Positions 1-21,800 of a stretch of DNA of 64,000 nucleotides are shown in pieces. Positions within the stretch are counted from its first letter, which is position 1. Each line of letters opens with the position of its first letter. The notes beneath the pieces were generated by a model that worked only from the letters and a program-made list of their open reading frames with translations, was not told the DNA's origin and did no database searches. Source of the DNA: Anisus vortex (lineage: Eukaryota; Mollusca; Gastropoda; Planorbidae); contig OX421509.1 in assembly GCA_949126835.1 (NCBI GenBank), positions 10,823,420-10,887,419 on the forward strand, in the 5' to 3' direction. The position numbers were made by a program, and so were the translations under genes.

Positions 1-904
1 ATTATAGAGAAAGGAATAACTCATCCACTCTTATAAAAGAAAATGCTTATTTTCACAATTGTGTTGTTTAACTCATTAAGTGCCAGGGGTGCCAGGGGTG
101 CCAGGCCTTTTTTAGGCCGCTTTAATTTGTTTAGGGTCCCCCTTATATATGAATTAATGAATTTCTAAAAGTATGTGTTTAGCAAGAAACATGTATGTCA
201 TATCGAATTGAATGGAAATCGAACAGCAAATAACAAAAAGTAGAAGTTAAAACAGTATTGCAATAAAAGTTCAATATTTATTAGTAATATTTAGAGATAT
301 AAATTTTGTTTGAAAAAAAAAGAAGCACTAACACCGATTTAAATGGATTTTTATATGGTATGCGTAATTAATATCGTATTAGGCTTAAAACCACTGAAAG
401 TATATCTATTCATGAATGATCAGAAAGCATTTTAAATTTTGAAAATATTTTATATAGTTACCGAGTTATAAGCATTTTTGTAATAAGAACTTATTAGTAT
501 CAGTCGGCAAACGTCGCACCTTTACATGTATATATAGTTTACTTAGGCCTAGGCTGGCCCTAGGCCTAAACACGAATGTTGGAATCTTTAATTACTAAAT
601 AATCCGATAGTTCTCAAAACCAGATTTTAATGGTTCAAAGTTATTTTCCGATGAATAAACATCAATAATAAGCAATCAAAGTTACCTTACTAGCAAATAA
701 ATCTACACGGTCTAGAAAAACCTTTGTTTACAAAAGTGTACACAGAAATCAATAAAAAAAACAAAAGTTAACAAAGCAGAAAGGAAGCAGAAAGTGTTGT
801 CATTAATTTGAGAATATAAAAAAAAGTCGAATTAATAGGCCATAGCAACGAAATAAGCTATGTAAACCAAATCGACGATATATCGTGGATCGGCACAGAA
901 AGAG
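1..904. other. 3' flank of lectin gene A
   Basis: AT-rich, no credible gene. The first about 70 bases (atagagaaaggaataactc...) match the 3' flanks of gene B (near 15430) and gene C (near 28505), so the duplicated unit extends to or past the left edge. A short gccaggggt direct repeat occurs at 83-110. Confidence 0.5.
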
Positions 905-9444
<8,540 letters not shown>

Positions 9445-9499
9445 TCTTGTAGAGGCAATAGCCACCAAAGACCAGGAAAAGAACTGTAAGACTCTAGGA

Positions 9500-9670
9500 T
9501 AGTCATACTAAAAGACAAATTCTTGAGTGGTACACATTAAATGTTCATGCATTGATGGACTCTATGGTTCATTATAACAGTTAATTATTAATATATAAAT
9601 ATATTCAGAAGAATAAACTATGCAGTTACCAGGATGGGTTAAGATGGTCCCTGGTGATTAGATAGCGCAA
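9500..9670 (-). promoter_or_regulatory. Conserved block upstream of lectin gene A (candidate promoter)
   Basis: The sequence 60-230 bp upstream of the gene A start (ggttcattataacagttaa, cagaagaataaactatg, gtgattagatag) is closely repeated upstream of gene B (23098-23212), and its distal part is recognisable upstream of gene C (37120-37240). Conservation at the same offset suggests core promoter or shared ancestry; no transcription start can be fixed. Confidence 0.3.
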
Positions 9671-10039
9671 TACTTTTTTGTTGGAATTATAAAAATGTAT
9701 TGCATACACAAAAAAGTTTTAGAAAGAATACGATAATAACAAACACTTTTTATGTGAATAAATGTTGTACTGCAGGGTCAATGCAAGGTTATAAAGGAAA
9801 GATGAAAGAAGTAAGTGTAACAAATTGTGTGCATGACATTTTGAAATGTGGAGAAGCCTCTATATACCGTTTCCAAGATCAAAGTGTATAGATGCAATAG
9901 GGATGTAATTGATTGTTGTTCCATTTCATTAAGTTGGTATGTCTGTGTTAGACGTATAAAACATTAAAACGGCATGTTTGTTTTAAATCTAATCAATGGT
10001 GTGACTTTGTCAAGAATAAGCATTGAGTTATTGTGTGTT

Positions 10040-10430
10040 GTGTGAGTGTGTCGATGCTGATCATTCATTTCACTGAGTTGGTGTGCCTGTGTCAAGACTA
10101 ATCATACGTTTCATTGAGTTGGTGTGCCTGTGTCAAGACTAATCAGACATTTCATTGAGTTGGTGTGCCTGTGTCAAGACTAGCCTTTGAATTTGTGTGT
10201 GTTTGTCAATACTAATTGTTCATTTCATTTAGTTGGTGTGCCTGTGTCAAGACTAATCATACATTTCATTGAGTTGGTGTGCCTGTGTCAAGACTAATCA
10301 TATATTAAATTGAGTTGTTGTGTGTCTGTGAGTTAAAGGTAATCAAGCATTTTATTCAGTTGGTGTGCCTATAAATAATTTAATGCCATTGGTGTGTCTG
10401 TGTAAGGCTAATGATATTTCTCATATGAGT
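10040..10430. repeat. 41-bp minisatellite, unit A
   Basis: About eight degenerate copies of a 41-bp unit containing gagttggtgtgcctgtgtca and actaatcata. A shorter version lies at 23450-23680 in unit B. Confidence 0.85.
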
Positions 10431-10725
10431 TACTGTGCCCATTTGTGGCTAAAGTGTGGCTACAACTGTACAATTCACAATCAATAAAGTTGTTCAAGAA
10501 ACGCTGCATTCAAATATATAATTCTTTCGGAAATTATTTAATGTTAACCATGCAATGTTTGAAGCGTTCATGTTTGTTTCCTCACTGTGACGTCACCGTT
10601 TTATGTCCGTGCGGTATAAATTGAATTGTAATACCTCAACACAGACAGGAATGTGTTTATTACCACCATTACATTCTTAAAGTATTTAGTGAAAATAAGC
10701 GATTAACCCAAGAAGTGCTGGTCTC

Positions 10726-11058
10726 CTACCTACATCCTACATATCCCGTAGTCTGTTGGACCGTTGTTGCGCCACAGATGACATTGTACACCAGCCTCCT
10801 CCATTCCTTCCGTCTATCAGCCGTTCTCAATGCATCGCACAGTTTTGTACCTGTCTATTCCCTGATGTTATCCTTCCATCGTTTCTTTTGTCTTCCTTTC
10901 TTTATGCCTCCTCTGGTGGTACCCTGCAGAATGGTCTTAGCAAGCCCGTTAGTTCTGGTGACGTGGCCATACATTTCCAGTATCCTTTTCTTGACCGTGG
11001 CCAGCATGTCTTCATATTTTCCATCTTCCTGGCGTATTCTTTTTCGCATCTGTTCATT
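10726..11058 (-). mobile_element. 5'-truncated LINE insertion with target-site duplication
   Basis: The minus strand encodes the C-terminal end of a non-LTR reverse transcriptase (MRKRIRQEDGKYEDMLATV, MYGHVTRTNGLAKTILQG, GRQKKRWKDNIRE), then one TAG where Trp is usual, and an open tail to 10735. Flanks gaagtgctggtctc (10712-10725) and gaagtgatggtctc (11059-11072) are a 14-bp target duplication with one mismatch. Unit B has the empty site (agtgctggtctcagaaac, near 24029). Confidence 0.75.
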
Positions 11059-11367
11059 GAAGTGATGGTCTCAGAAACTTATAAATCGCATTCTAAATTA
11101 AATAATTGGCGTCCTTATTATGCTTCTTTGTGGACTTTTTTTCATCTTGGCAGGTGTTCAATACTCAATATGTTTTAAAAGATAAGATGCTATCATGAGG
11201 AAAGTGTTTCTAGATGTTCTGTTCTAATAGAGGTGTAGACAATAAAAAGAATATATGAATAAGAGAGGAGAAAAAATATGTATTATTCAATTTAAAATTT
11301 TAAACTTTGACTAACTTGATACACATAAATAAGAACTGGAAGACCATAAAGACTATATGGTCTAATA

Positions 11368-11563
11368 CAGGGTCGGCAATCTTTTAGTAATAGTGTGCCA
11401 AATCAGGATTTTTAATTCATTCAGACTGCCAACAGCCTATAAAACACCCTGCTATTTTTTAGCAGAAAATGTCTGCATTGTCTTTTTAGGGGCCCTTAGC
11501 GTGCCATAGAAAATCTCTCTGCGTGCCAAGTTTGGCATGCGTGTCGTAAATTGCTGGTGCCTT
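11368..11563. mobile_element. hAT MITE, unit A copy
   Basis: Starts cagggtcggcaa, contains gtgtgcca and cgtgccaagtttggca. The 8-bp flanks gtctaata and gtccaata are a slightly decayed target duplication. The same insertion is in unit B at 24336-24538. Confidence 0.8.
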
Positions 11564-11720
11564 GTCCAATATTTGGTCTCACGTAATACTCTACTACAAA
11601 ACCTATACGTGGTACGTGTGTGTCACATTCCGTATTATAAAGACGGAAATGAATTTGAAGAATTGTGTTTCTACATTTCGTTTGTTTTTTTTGTGTTTTT
11701 TTTTTATTATTTAACTGTAA

Positions 11721-11925
11721 ATGGAGCATCGTGGCCGAGTGGAAGCGCGTTGCACTGGCGTGTTGAAGATCTTAGTTCGAATCCTTGAAATCGAGGATTT
11801 TATTTCCAATCCAGAAGAGAGTCCATGATTTTACCCACCTCAAATGGATATAGTGATAATAATCGGCGACATATAATATCTTTATACATTTCTTCTGGTC
11901 ATTCATCTCGTCTTCCAATATTAAT
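11721..11925 (+). mobile_element. tRNA-derived SINE, unit A copy
   Basis: Head with box A-like tggccgagtggaagcgcg and box B-like agttcgaatcc, as in Ser/Leu-type tRNAs but with no foldable complete tRNA. An aligned copy sits at 24693-24900 in unit B. Confidence 0.65.
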
Positions 11926-12327
11926 CCAATAAGAATTCAGTCTTATAGAAGCTTTTAAGTTGATTCTAAAAGTACTTTACGATAGTAGATCCCGGAAATT
12001 AGCAGCAGACGCAATCAAAAATTATTTTGCTGAGTCTGCCAGCATTAAGAGTTGCTCTGCAAAGAATTGTGTATGGTGAAAGAAAAGCAGTTTTACACAG
12101 CTAGCTGAGATACAAGGTATCCTTGTAACACTTGTTACGTATGATTTCTTTAATGTACTATTAGTAAAGTAAAATTCTAAAAAAGGGGCATTTTTCTTTA
12201 AAAGTTCGCCCCTTTCCCCCATAGTGTTAAAACCTGGCTACGCCATAGGGAGTGAGGCTCGTCTAGAAAGGACTCTTGTATACTAATGTGCCTTCTCTAG
12301 ACTGGCGAAGTGTAATAACTTTCGGTA

Positions 12328-12407
12328 TTAACCCTTCCTGTACCGACCTACTTTCTATCTATGATCTTCAGTACCGCTATATACGCGCCCGGGACTGTAA
12401 AGGTTAA
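12328..12407. mobile_element. 80-bp piggyBac-type MITE
   Basis: Bounded by TTAA on both sides with imperfect inverted ends ccctt.../...aagg. It contains the inverse of tatagcg and gtaggtcggta found in the copies at 19205 and 20044. Confidence 0.75.
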
Positions 12408-13133
12408 TGTACCGATGGGCTTCAAAGCGGATGAAGTGGGGAGAATATCGTACGCTGCAATTTTCAGATAAATGTTTTGCTAACGATGTCAGAGGATGAT
12501 TCAACTTGGCCTGTGCTAACTGAGTTTAAGTTCTGGAAGGAAGGAAGAAAGGAGCGGTGAATTATAACACAGTCTCAACCACGCCCCGGTATCTGGCTGA
12601 CTGAGTTAATAAGTGGTATTTGCGCACAAATATGACATAGTTGATGGTCCCATGCGAATGCCGTAATGGACAACATGACAATGTGCTTACGGTATCTTAG
12701 CATGCGGCTGTGCTGGAAATTTTAATTCATAATAATATACATGTAAAGCTGACTCCATTCCGAAATCAGTTTTTCTAGCTATGTTTAAAAAGTAAGAACT
12801 TTACCATTGTGTCTTAATTTTGCGTCGGAAGGTTTTTTTCTTGCACCTAAAGAGTGTCCATGACTTTACACGGCTCTGTAGGGTACAGTAAACTAAGCGA
12901 CTGGGCTTTATGCTAGACTGCTAGAGACACAATCACCCAACATTACCTTCGTCACAAAAAAAAAATGCTAATACTAATTGTCTTGCCACTGTTATCTTTG
13001 TATAGCATGTTATAATAGTTGTTATATTGTATTTGGAATATCGTCTCGATAGTTCATGTAGAGTTATTTATGTATGTTTAATTCCGGTGTAGAGATATTT
13101 TTTTTTTGCGTAGATATTTATTTATTATGACGT

Positions 13134-14042
13134 TGTCATGGCCTCACTCTATAATAAAAGGAAAATGTGGTCTATATCTATAATTATCTGGTCTTCTTTA
13201 TTAAGACAATATAAAAGATAGCCACTTAGTAGCATTAAGTGTGTGGAGTGATTGCATATATGTATAACATTCAACTATATTATTGCTTTCACATTGCCTC
13301 TATGTTCAATATTGTTCTCAAACATTCCTCATATTAAATTGTACATCCCCTTCCCCACCTCTACCTCTCCCAATACAAATGTTAAACCCCGACCCACTTT
13401 TCTCCATCCAAGCGGAACACTAGAGGCCAGTCCGGCACATCTCAAAATACCCCCACGCCATTAAATCAGTAAGGCATCTTCTAGGGTCACCTTAGCCCCC
13501 CCCCCCCAACCGAGAGACCAAGACAATGAGACGGCATCTCTCTCTCCTCCATACTACACCCCCACCCCCACAGCTCGCCTCTCTCTATTTCTCCCTCCCC
13601 TCCTCTCTGACATTCCTTTGTTAGGGCGTTTCCACTCCCCTCCCTCTCTGGCTTCTCTTCCACACCTGTTCCCCCCTCCTTCTTTATGCTATTTTATGTT
13701 TAGAGTTAGTTTCTCTTTCTCATTCTACACAATGACCATGTGCGAGATAGGTCGTGTATTACTGTCCGGCCTGCGGGCCGCGCATAACAACAGTCTAGTA
13801 TCTGTTGTAATAAAATGTATATATATATATATAACAAGTTATCAGTACTATTTGCATTTCTATCACGAGCCAAACGGACTGAACTTATAAATATTGATTG
13901 TATAACACACTGAATCGAAACGCCAGACAAGGGACTAAACATACCCCAGTTAGACAACGAAAGCCAAAGCTTCCTCCCCCCCCCCCCCTTTTTCCGTGTC
14001 TCGACAGAGGGTATTATCCAAAATCTACCCCAACTCACGACA
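13134..14042. mobile_element. Solo LTR, 909 bp, in unit A only
   Basis: Begins TGTCATGGCC and ends CTCACGACA, flanked by the 5-bp duplication GACGT (13129-13133 and 14043-14047). Unit B shows the uninterrupted site tattatgacgtaataacttc near 26633. The interior is strongly pyrimidine-rich (13330-13720) with possible poly(A) signals; orientation cannot be fixed. It is unlike the LTR at 60210-61484 beyond the TGTCA start. Confidence 0.8.
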
Positions 14043-14384
14043 GACGTAATAACTTCAATGTGATTTATTCGAGTCTTTACAACTTTCTAGTACGCCATTT
14101 TCTTTTGCATTCTGAAAACGTCTGAAAAGTCCATGTTGGAGTAAATTTTACAGACTATTACAAAGATCAAAGAGGGCAAAAATGTCGTGAAGGGCTGTGT
14201 ATAATTAATTCACTCCTACTTTTGATGCGTAAAAATTTTTCATGCACATAAAATTGTAAATGAAAAACGTTTAATCAATTGTTGAGAATATCAGGCATAT
14301 AATATAACCATACAACAATTAAGTAGTAGTTTACTTAACCAGTGTCTAAACGTTTTAATGAAGATGGGTGTAGCTTTTCAAGGT

Positions 14385-14700
14385 ATTATTTCTGGAAGCG
14401 AGCGTAATCCTTTGGAAAGTGGGCATAGTCCCTCGGAAAACGGGCGCAGTCTCTCTGGAAAGCAAGTGTAGTCTCTCTGAAAGGGACAATAGTTTCCTGG
14501 AAGTGAGTTAGTCTTCTGAAAGCGGGCGTAGTGTATCTGGAAGCGAGCGTAGTGTCTCTGGAAGCGAGCATAGTCTCCTGGAAGAGGGCATAGTTTCCTT
14601 GAAGCAAGCGTAGTCTCATGGAAGCAGGCGTAGTGTCTCTAAAATCAAGCGTAGTTTTTAGGACGTAGGCTTAGTATATTACGACGTGGCGTAAACTTTC
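14385..14700. repeat. 20-bp minisatellite, A/B boundary copy
   Basis: About 14 degenerate units of the type ctggaagcgagcgtagtctc. The equivalent array at the B/C boundary is 27310-27745. Confidence 0.85.
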
Positions 14701-14889
14701 AGGAATTCTTGTAGCCCTTCTAGGCGCGGATTTAGTCTTTCCGTAATCTGGCGTTGTTTTCGCCGGACCTGGTTTCAGTCTTTAAGAACGCGTGGGCACA
14801 GTTTCAAGGTAATAACTTATCAAATACAAAAATGGTTTTTGGCCTACCTCATATTGGCTTTCTGGGTTAATCCAATTTGGGTGCCAAAT

Positions 14890-15385
14890 TGTTGGAGGAT
14901 AATTGTTGCATAATTGAAGGCAAAAGAAAAACACTCCAATTTTTAATATTATATTGTTTTAATATTAAGCAATTATAATATGTGATTATAAAGAAACAGC
15001 AATACGTCACTTCCTTAACTAACAATAACGTCATACCTCAGACATATCGCTTAGAGGTTTATATTACGCATATAGAAATGAAATAAAAAAAAGCTCACAA
15101 TAAAATAATAAATAAAAGAACAATATTTAATATAAAGTAGCTAACAAAAGTCAAATCTACACCAAAATATATATAAAGCACACAGTGGTCTTCTTAGCTA
15201 ATTTAGTTGCTGCTGTTTTTAGCTTAACTTACACGTAAGCTATTTAGTATTGACCAGTGAAATTGAATGTTATTGTCGTTCATAGGAACAAGCATTCTAT
15301 TAATTCTTCTTTAAACATTCATTTAGTTGTTTGAGTTTATTATTTCATAGTTGTCTGTCTAGATCCTTTTTTGGAACACCCTAAA
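14890..15385 (-). mobile_element. Possible LTR remnant with primer-binding site, A/B boundary
   Basis: On minus, a CTCCAACA end at 14890 is followed by AATTTGGCACCCAAATTGGA-like sequence resembling a tRNA primer-binding site. The same structure is at 27960 in the next unit, where the site reads TTCGGCGCCCAAAGTGGA. The far end is not resolved. Confidence 0.35.
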
Positions 15386-15507
15386 TGAAATAAGATGACA
15401 TTTTTATAATATACATTGATTATACTGCTATAGAGAAAGACATGACTCGTGCGCTCTTATATATTAATGTAAATATTTATTTTCAAAATTACGTTGTTCA
15501 AGCATAG

Positions 15508-15870
15508 ACTATAATAAGATGGTCTGCTTGCTTTAATATTACTATTTGATGACTCGACTATCTTCTTTGCGGAATTTCCGATCGCACTAAGTCCTCTAGA
15601 CTTCCGATATAGTAATTTGCTTAGATTTTCTTAATGGAAAACTAAGATTGCAATCGAAAATTGTTTAAGCTTACAGCGGAAGTCTTTAGGGAAGTTTAGG
15701 AGTCATTAAAGGCAGTGTGCGCACTGTAAAAACAAACAAGAGCAGGCGGTTGAACTCATTATAGTCTTTGATGTGCACCGAAAAACTTGAGGGCGTTTTG
15801 AAGGCCGCACATGCGCAAACCAACATTTTAGCTCTAAAAATATAGCAAGCGGCCCATCTTATTATATAGT
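15508..15870. mobile_element. MITE directly 3' of lectin gene B
   Basis: Inverted ends of about 33 bp: actataataagatggtctgc and, inverted, gcaagcggcccatcttatta. The element ends within about 10 bp of the gene B stop codon, so most of the 3' UTR must lie in it. A copy occupies the same place next to gene C. Confidence 0.6.
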
Positions 15871-15877
15871 TTTTTAT

Positions 15878-18800
15878 TTAAGACGAGTTGAAAAAGGGTT
15901 GTTCACATATGTAGGTGAGGCTCGCGTAGCACGCAAGATCATTGAGCTTGTTCAAATGACCATAATGGTTGCAGTTTTCATTGCCATATTGATTATTGGG
16001 TCCATCTGTATAGAATAAAGAAATAAATATAAATGCATACAAACAATACATCTTCAGAGAGAGCAAGAAAGAGAGAGGGAGAGAGAGAGAGAGAGAGTAA
16101 TACATACTAAAAAAAATAATGAATTATATAAAATTACAACCGAGTAAACGATCGAATGATTCACACTACAGATCCGCCAACAGATGTTCCAACAGATGCC
16201 CCAACAGATTCCCAAACTAGACTGAAGATTTTTTTTGCCGGACTTACATTGTTATTTTAAATGTAAACGTGCTTAAAGAAAAAATATTTGTAAGAAATGT
16301 TGGTCAGAAATGATGGATAGAATGTTTGTCAGAAATGTTGGTCAGAAATGTTGGATAGAATGTTTGTCAGAAATGTTGGATAGAAATGATGGTAAAAAAT
16401 GCAGTTCATATATGTTCGTCAGAAATGTTGGTCAGAAAAAAAGGTCAGAAATGTTTTTTCAGAAATGTAGGTCAGAAATGTTGGTCAGAAATGTTGGTCG
16501 AAATTGTTGGTCAGACATGTTGTTCAGAAATGTTGGTCAGAAATATTAGTCAAATGATGGTCGGAAATGTTGGTCAGAAATGTTGGTCAGAAATGTTCGT
16601 TTGGAAATTTGATAAGAAATGTTTGTCAGAAATGTTTGTCAGAAATGTTTGTCAGAAATATAGGTCAGAAAAGTTAGTCAGAGATGTAGGTCAGAAAAGT
16701 TGGTCAGAAATGTAGGTCAGAATTGTAGGTCGGAATTGTTGGTCAGAATTGTTGGTAAGAAAAGTTTGTCAGAAATGTTGACAACAAAATTGGTCAGACA
16801 TATTGGTAAAAAATGTTGGCCGAAAATGTTAGTCATAATTGTTGGAAATAAATGTTGGTCTTAAATGTTGGTCAGAAAGGTAGGGCAGAAAATTAGGTCA
16901 GAAATGTTTGTCAGAAATTTTGGTCAGAAATGTTTGTCAGAAATGTAGGTCAGAAATATTAATAAGAAAAGTTTTTCATAAAGGTTGGTAATAAATGTTG
17001 GTCATAAATGTTTGGTTATAAATGTTGGTCAAACATATCGGTAAAAAATGTTGGTTAAAGATGTGGGTCATAATTGTTGGTCATAAATGTTGGTCGTAAA
17101 TGCTAGTCAGAATGGTAGGTCAGAATATTAGATCAGAAATGTTGTTAATAAATGTTGGTAGTAAATGTTGCTAATTAAAGTTGGTCATAAATGTTGGTCC
17201 AAAATGTTGGTCAGACATGTTTTACAAAAAATTTGTAAAATATGTTGGTCATAATTGTTTGTAAAAAATGTTTGTCATAAATGTTGGACAAAAATTTTCT
17301 TTAAAAAGGTTGGTCGAAAATGTTGGTCATACATTTTGGTAAGACATGTTGGTCATAAATTTAGGTCAGACATGTTGGTATAAATGTTAGTCAAAAGGTT
17401 GGTTGAAAATGTTGGTCAAAATGTTGGTCAGACATGTAGGTCAGACATTTTGGTTAGAAGTGTTGGTAAAAAATGTTGGTAAAAAATGTTGGTCATACAT
17501 GTTTGGCAGAAATTATGGTCGAAAATGTTGGTTGACACTGTTGGTTAAAAATGGTGGTCAAAAAGTTTAGTCTAAAATTTTGGGTAAAATTTTGGTCTAA
17601 AATATTGGTGGGAAATATTGGTCGTTCGGTGCTTTGTCCTGATTTGTTTTAGAAAAAAATTATTCTAACATTTTTTTGTAATAAGGCTTAGTTAACTACG
17701 CCGCAAAATAACGTCTTTGAATAATGTATGTTTGTTATAAATCTACCCCGTAATATAAACAAGACATAGTAAACGTTCATTTAAATACCAGATGAAATCA
17801 TTTAAAAACATCAGAGAAAAAAATCACACTAACCTGGTGGAAAGATCTGGCGTATTAAGGTAGCATTACAAATGGTGTTGTCATCTTCCCACCTGTAGAC
17901 GCCTTCCACTTCCATATCATTCAAACCCACCCATGGAGCTTTCCCAGCGAAGTTGACTTGTAGAATCTTCAATTTCTCTAGGGATTTTATAGTATAGAGG
18001 TAGCCTGCTTTGGCTAAATGAGTCAATTAAAAAAAATGTAAAGATACATATATAGACGTAGTTTGCTTTGACTATATAGTCAATATAATATATAGCTAAT
18101 ATATAGACATTAGGTTTATTGGCTATAAAGTCAATGTGACATAGAGATGCACATTTTTATATAAACATTTATATGTTAAAAGACAAACAAATGGGCGGTC
18201 ATATTGCTTTTGACTAACCTACACAGTCATCTCTAGCAGTTGTGTAGTTAACTAGTTTGGTAGACTCCCACACACATGCTCTAACCGAACCACTGGTTAG
18301 AAGTTTGAATCCAGCTTTTGTATTACATGTAAAATAAAGGTCGTCACTTGTTCCCTTGCTTGTATTTGATGCTTTACATTTTCCTGAAAAGTGTTTTTTA
18401 AATAAAAAAACTTAATTATAATAGGGCATAATAGGGCACCGAAGATCTGTGGCTAATAAAGTAATGTAGTTAAATACATACGGCATTAAACCCTAATTTA
18501 GAAATACAGCACATTAAAAATATGTTGCAATGCTAAGATAAACAAAACAAAACTTTTATTATCCCTTTTGCGAAAACAAAGGCATATTAGTATTCTTTGT
18601 TTACCAGAGGCATCCTGACATGGAATGGGTTGCATGTACAAACCAGGGAAAACAATTAACTTTACATATATGAAGCCATAATTAAAGTGCTAGTCTAGAT
18701 ATAAAGCTTGGATAAACGTAACATAAAATAATTCTTATGTACATAAAGAGCGCACTGAATAATGAAGGATGTAAAACTTTTTTTTAAGGCAAGTTCGTTT

Positions 18801-21800
18801 TTCGTGTTGCAGTTTTTTTCCATTGATCAGTAGTTTTTCTTCAAAGAGATTTTAAAATTTAATCAGACCTGCAACTTTCTTTTTATGAAAGAAGAGAGAT
18901 AGGCCAAAACAAACCCTTCGGAACAAACTGATCATAGGGCTGGTGAAGCAGCGTTCACCAGTTTCTGTGGCTACGGCGTACTAGGGGATTTGTGGCCAGC
19001 ACAATGCCCAGCCGCCTTTAATTAACCCCAACTAATGTCAGGTAACCATCAGAGCTGGTTAGACTCTGGAACACCCTCAAGTCCCGGCAAAAAAATCCTA
19101 GTCTGCAGCAGGATTCGAACCCAGAACCTTTGGATCGCCAGTCGAACGCGCTGCTGCTTGGCCACTGTGCCTCAAAACCTTGTTAGAGCGATACAAAAAA
19201 ACGTTTAACCCTTACAGTCCCGGGCGCGTATATAGCGGAACTGAAGGCAGCATAGATAGAAGTAGGTCGGTACCGGAAGGGTTAATAATAGCATGAAAAA
19301 TAGCGAATTAAATCTAAAATTTAATTTATAAAAAACAAAAATGAAAATCAGCTGACATTAAATCAAGAAAACGCTAAGAAAATTGCTCTTGAATATTCTT
19401 ATTTTGGTGATGACGCTCAGGTCTAAAAAAGGTCTAGAGTCTAGTTGTTCGAAGAACGTGAAGTCTAATGCTCACCTTATTTTGAAATTTTCATGAAGAG
19501 CACAAGTGCTCCATCAATTCATAAAATATATAAAACAAAACCACAAATTCAAATTACCCATGTCGCATCGCTTTTGTAGTTTGTTGAATGAGTAGCAGAT
19601 ACAGTTTTGATTGAGACACTTGATGGCACATTCAGTGACGCTTGTTGCTTGGTCAGATATTAGAGTATTGAGGTTGACATTGTTGGGTTGATGTACTTTA
19701 TAGAACATGGATGGATAAACTTTCGGCTCCACTGCAAGGATATACATATTGTTTATTAAAAAACATAACATAAACAAAAACATATTTGCAAATATGTATA
19801 CATATATATGTAAAGTACATGAGCGTGTGGATTCGGATTAATTCCGGTTAATTTAAAGACCTTATAGTCTCATATTTTACCTTTGCGATCTCGCTTTCGG
19901 CTTGTGTTCTCCCTAGCTGAGTGGTTAGCGAACACTTAACACGCAAAAGGTTTTTTTACGTAATATGTGCTGTATTGCCAACTTGTTTTTTTTGGGTAAT
20001 TTCATAAAATAAATGTTCGGAGTTTAAAAATGTAAAAAAAAAATTAACCCTTACAGTCCCGGGCGCGTATATAGCGTAACTGAAGGCAGCATAGATAGAA
20101 GTAGGTCGGTACGGGAAGGGTTAATGCACTATTGTGGAAGCATGAAAACTTTACTATAAAAAATATATGTAAAACATAATACCCTACTAAGAAAAAGAAG
20201 TCTCATGCAAATCATGTCACATGAACACGGCGACCATCTTGAATCTCTGACATTTATAGACAATTATGTACATGTGTCAATAATTTTTCTTCTTCTTTGA
20301 GAACCATCGCAACAAATGGCGTGAAATTGTGAACAGTGCCCCAACGACCCACCCACGGGTTAAGGGATAGGTGAAGGTGAAGGAAACATAGCTAGTAGAC
20401 AACACTAAGTAAAAAAAAAAACAACAATTTTAACAATAGAAAAAGGTATCGGAAGTTTTTATTCCAATTCATCCCTTGCTTTGTCCATGAATTGTGAAAC
20501 GATTTTGCTAAATTTTCTACGTGTTTACCAAAACGGGTTAGTATTTTTGAAAATGTACAAATCTGTAATAGGTCAATATCGACTTGTGAAATATCTACTA
20601 TAAAATATATGTAAATAATAATGCTTTACCTAAAAAATAGTTTTCATGCAAATTGGTGTCACGTGACCATAGCGACCATTTTTTTGGTGACATTTATAGA
20701 AAAATATGTATTTGTTTCAAATTTTCTTCTATTTGAGAACCATCGACAAATATGAGTGCACTATTACAGCATAGAAACATAGCTAGTAGACCACACGAAG
20801 TCAAAAAAATAATTCGGAAAATAAAAAAAAGAAGTTTCTATTTCAGCTGGCACCTAGTTTCGCCAATAAATTGTGAAACTTTTTTGTGAATTTTCTGTCA
20901 CTTCACCAAGCTCTTGTAGCCCAATAATCATCTATTGGTGGTTAGCTGCACAAGCCTATCTCTATCTGAAGACCAAGAATGGCAGATAGTTCATCCTTAT
21001 CGCATGGCTTCCAGCTTTTCACACCGTGGGATTCATCATTCCCAACACATTTTTCAATTTTTTACCTTCTCACAATAACAATTAGTCTCATTCATTATAT
21101 GCTCCACTAAAGTATCAGGAAAAAACAATTTGAAAAAATCTATAGCTTTAAAATTGTTTGGTATCTACAAGGACACCTTGTTTATTGATGAATGGGGGCA
21201 TCCATTCGTTATTTAGGACATCAAAATCATTCCGCTCTAAAAAGTCCCAGTCAGAATAAACTGATTCGTTGCATTGCTCCCTATCACGACTCACAGCCGA
21301 TCTGTCATCAATGTGAGCAGGTTCAGTGGTGCTAGAAATAGCATTGGTTTCACCGGCTAAATCAATGTTATCACCTGAATTACTTTCTAAGTCGAAATTG
21401 TCATCTAATACACGAATGTCATAATTATATTTCTCACCTGAATCAGAAACAGAACGATAAACAATAGAATTATCGCTTGTTCAAGTATATTTACAATCCA
21501 AGTGAATAATAATAATAATAAAATTTTTGAAATTCACCCAAGGGCAAGCTGTAAACATTTAAGGACACACAAACACGGCTTTAGTACCAACATAATCATA
21601 AACAAGATTTTACATGCAACATCAACGTGGTTCTGTTTTGCGCGTCATAGTCAAAACGCGTCATAGGTGCCCCTGACGTCACATAATTATTCGGTAAGGA
21701 ATAATGAAGAATGGCGTGCTCTAACGTTATCCATCATACTGTTTAAGTTTGACTCTCATGTAAATAGTGTAAATAACGTTTGGTACTAGTCAAAGTTATT

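Noticed and set aside
16290..17630. CRISPR-like array of regular repeats
   Set aside because: 13-bp head-to-tail units without unique spacers in eukaryotic intronic DNA; an ordinary minisatellite.
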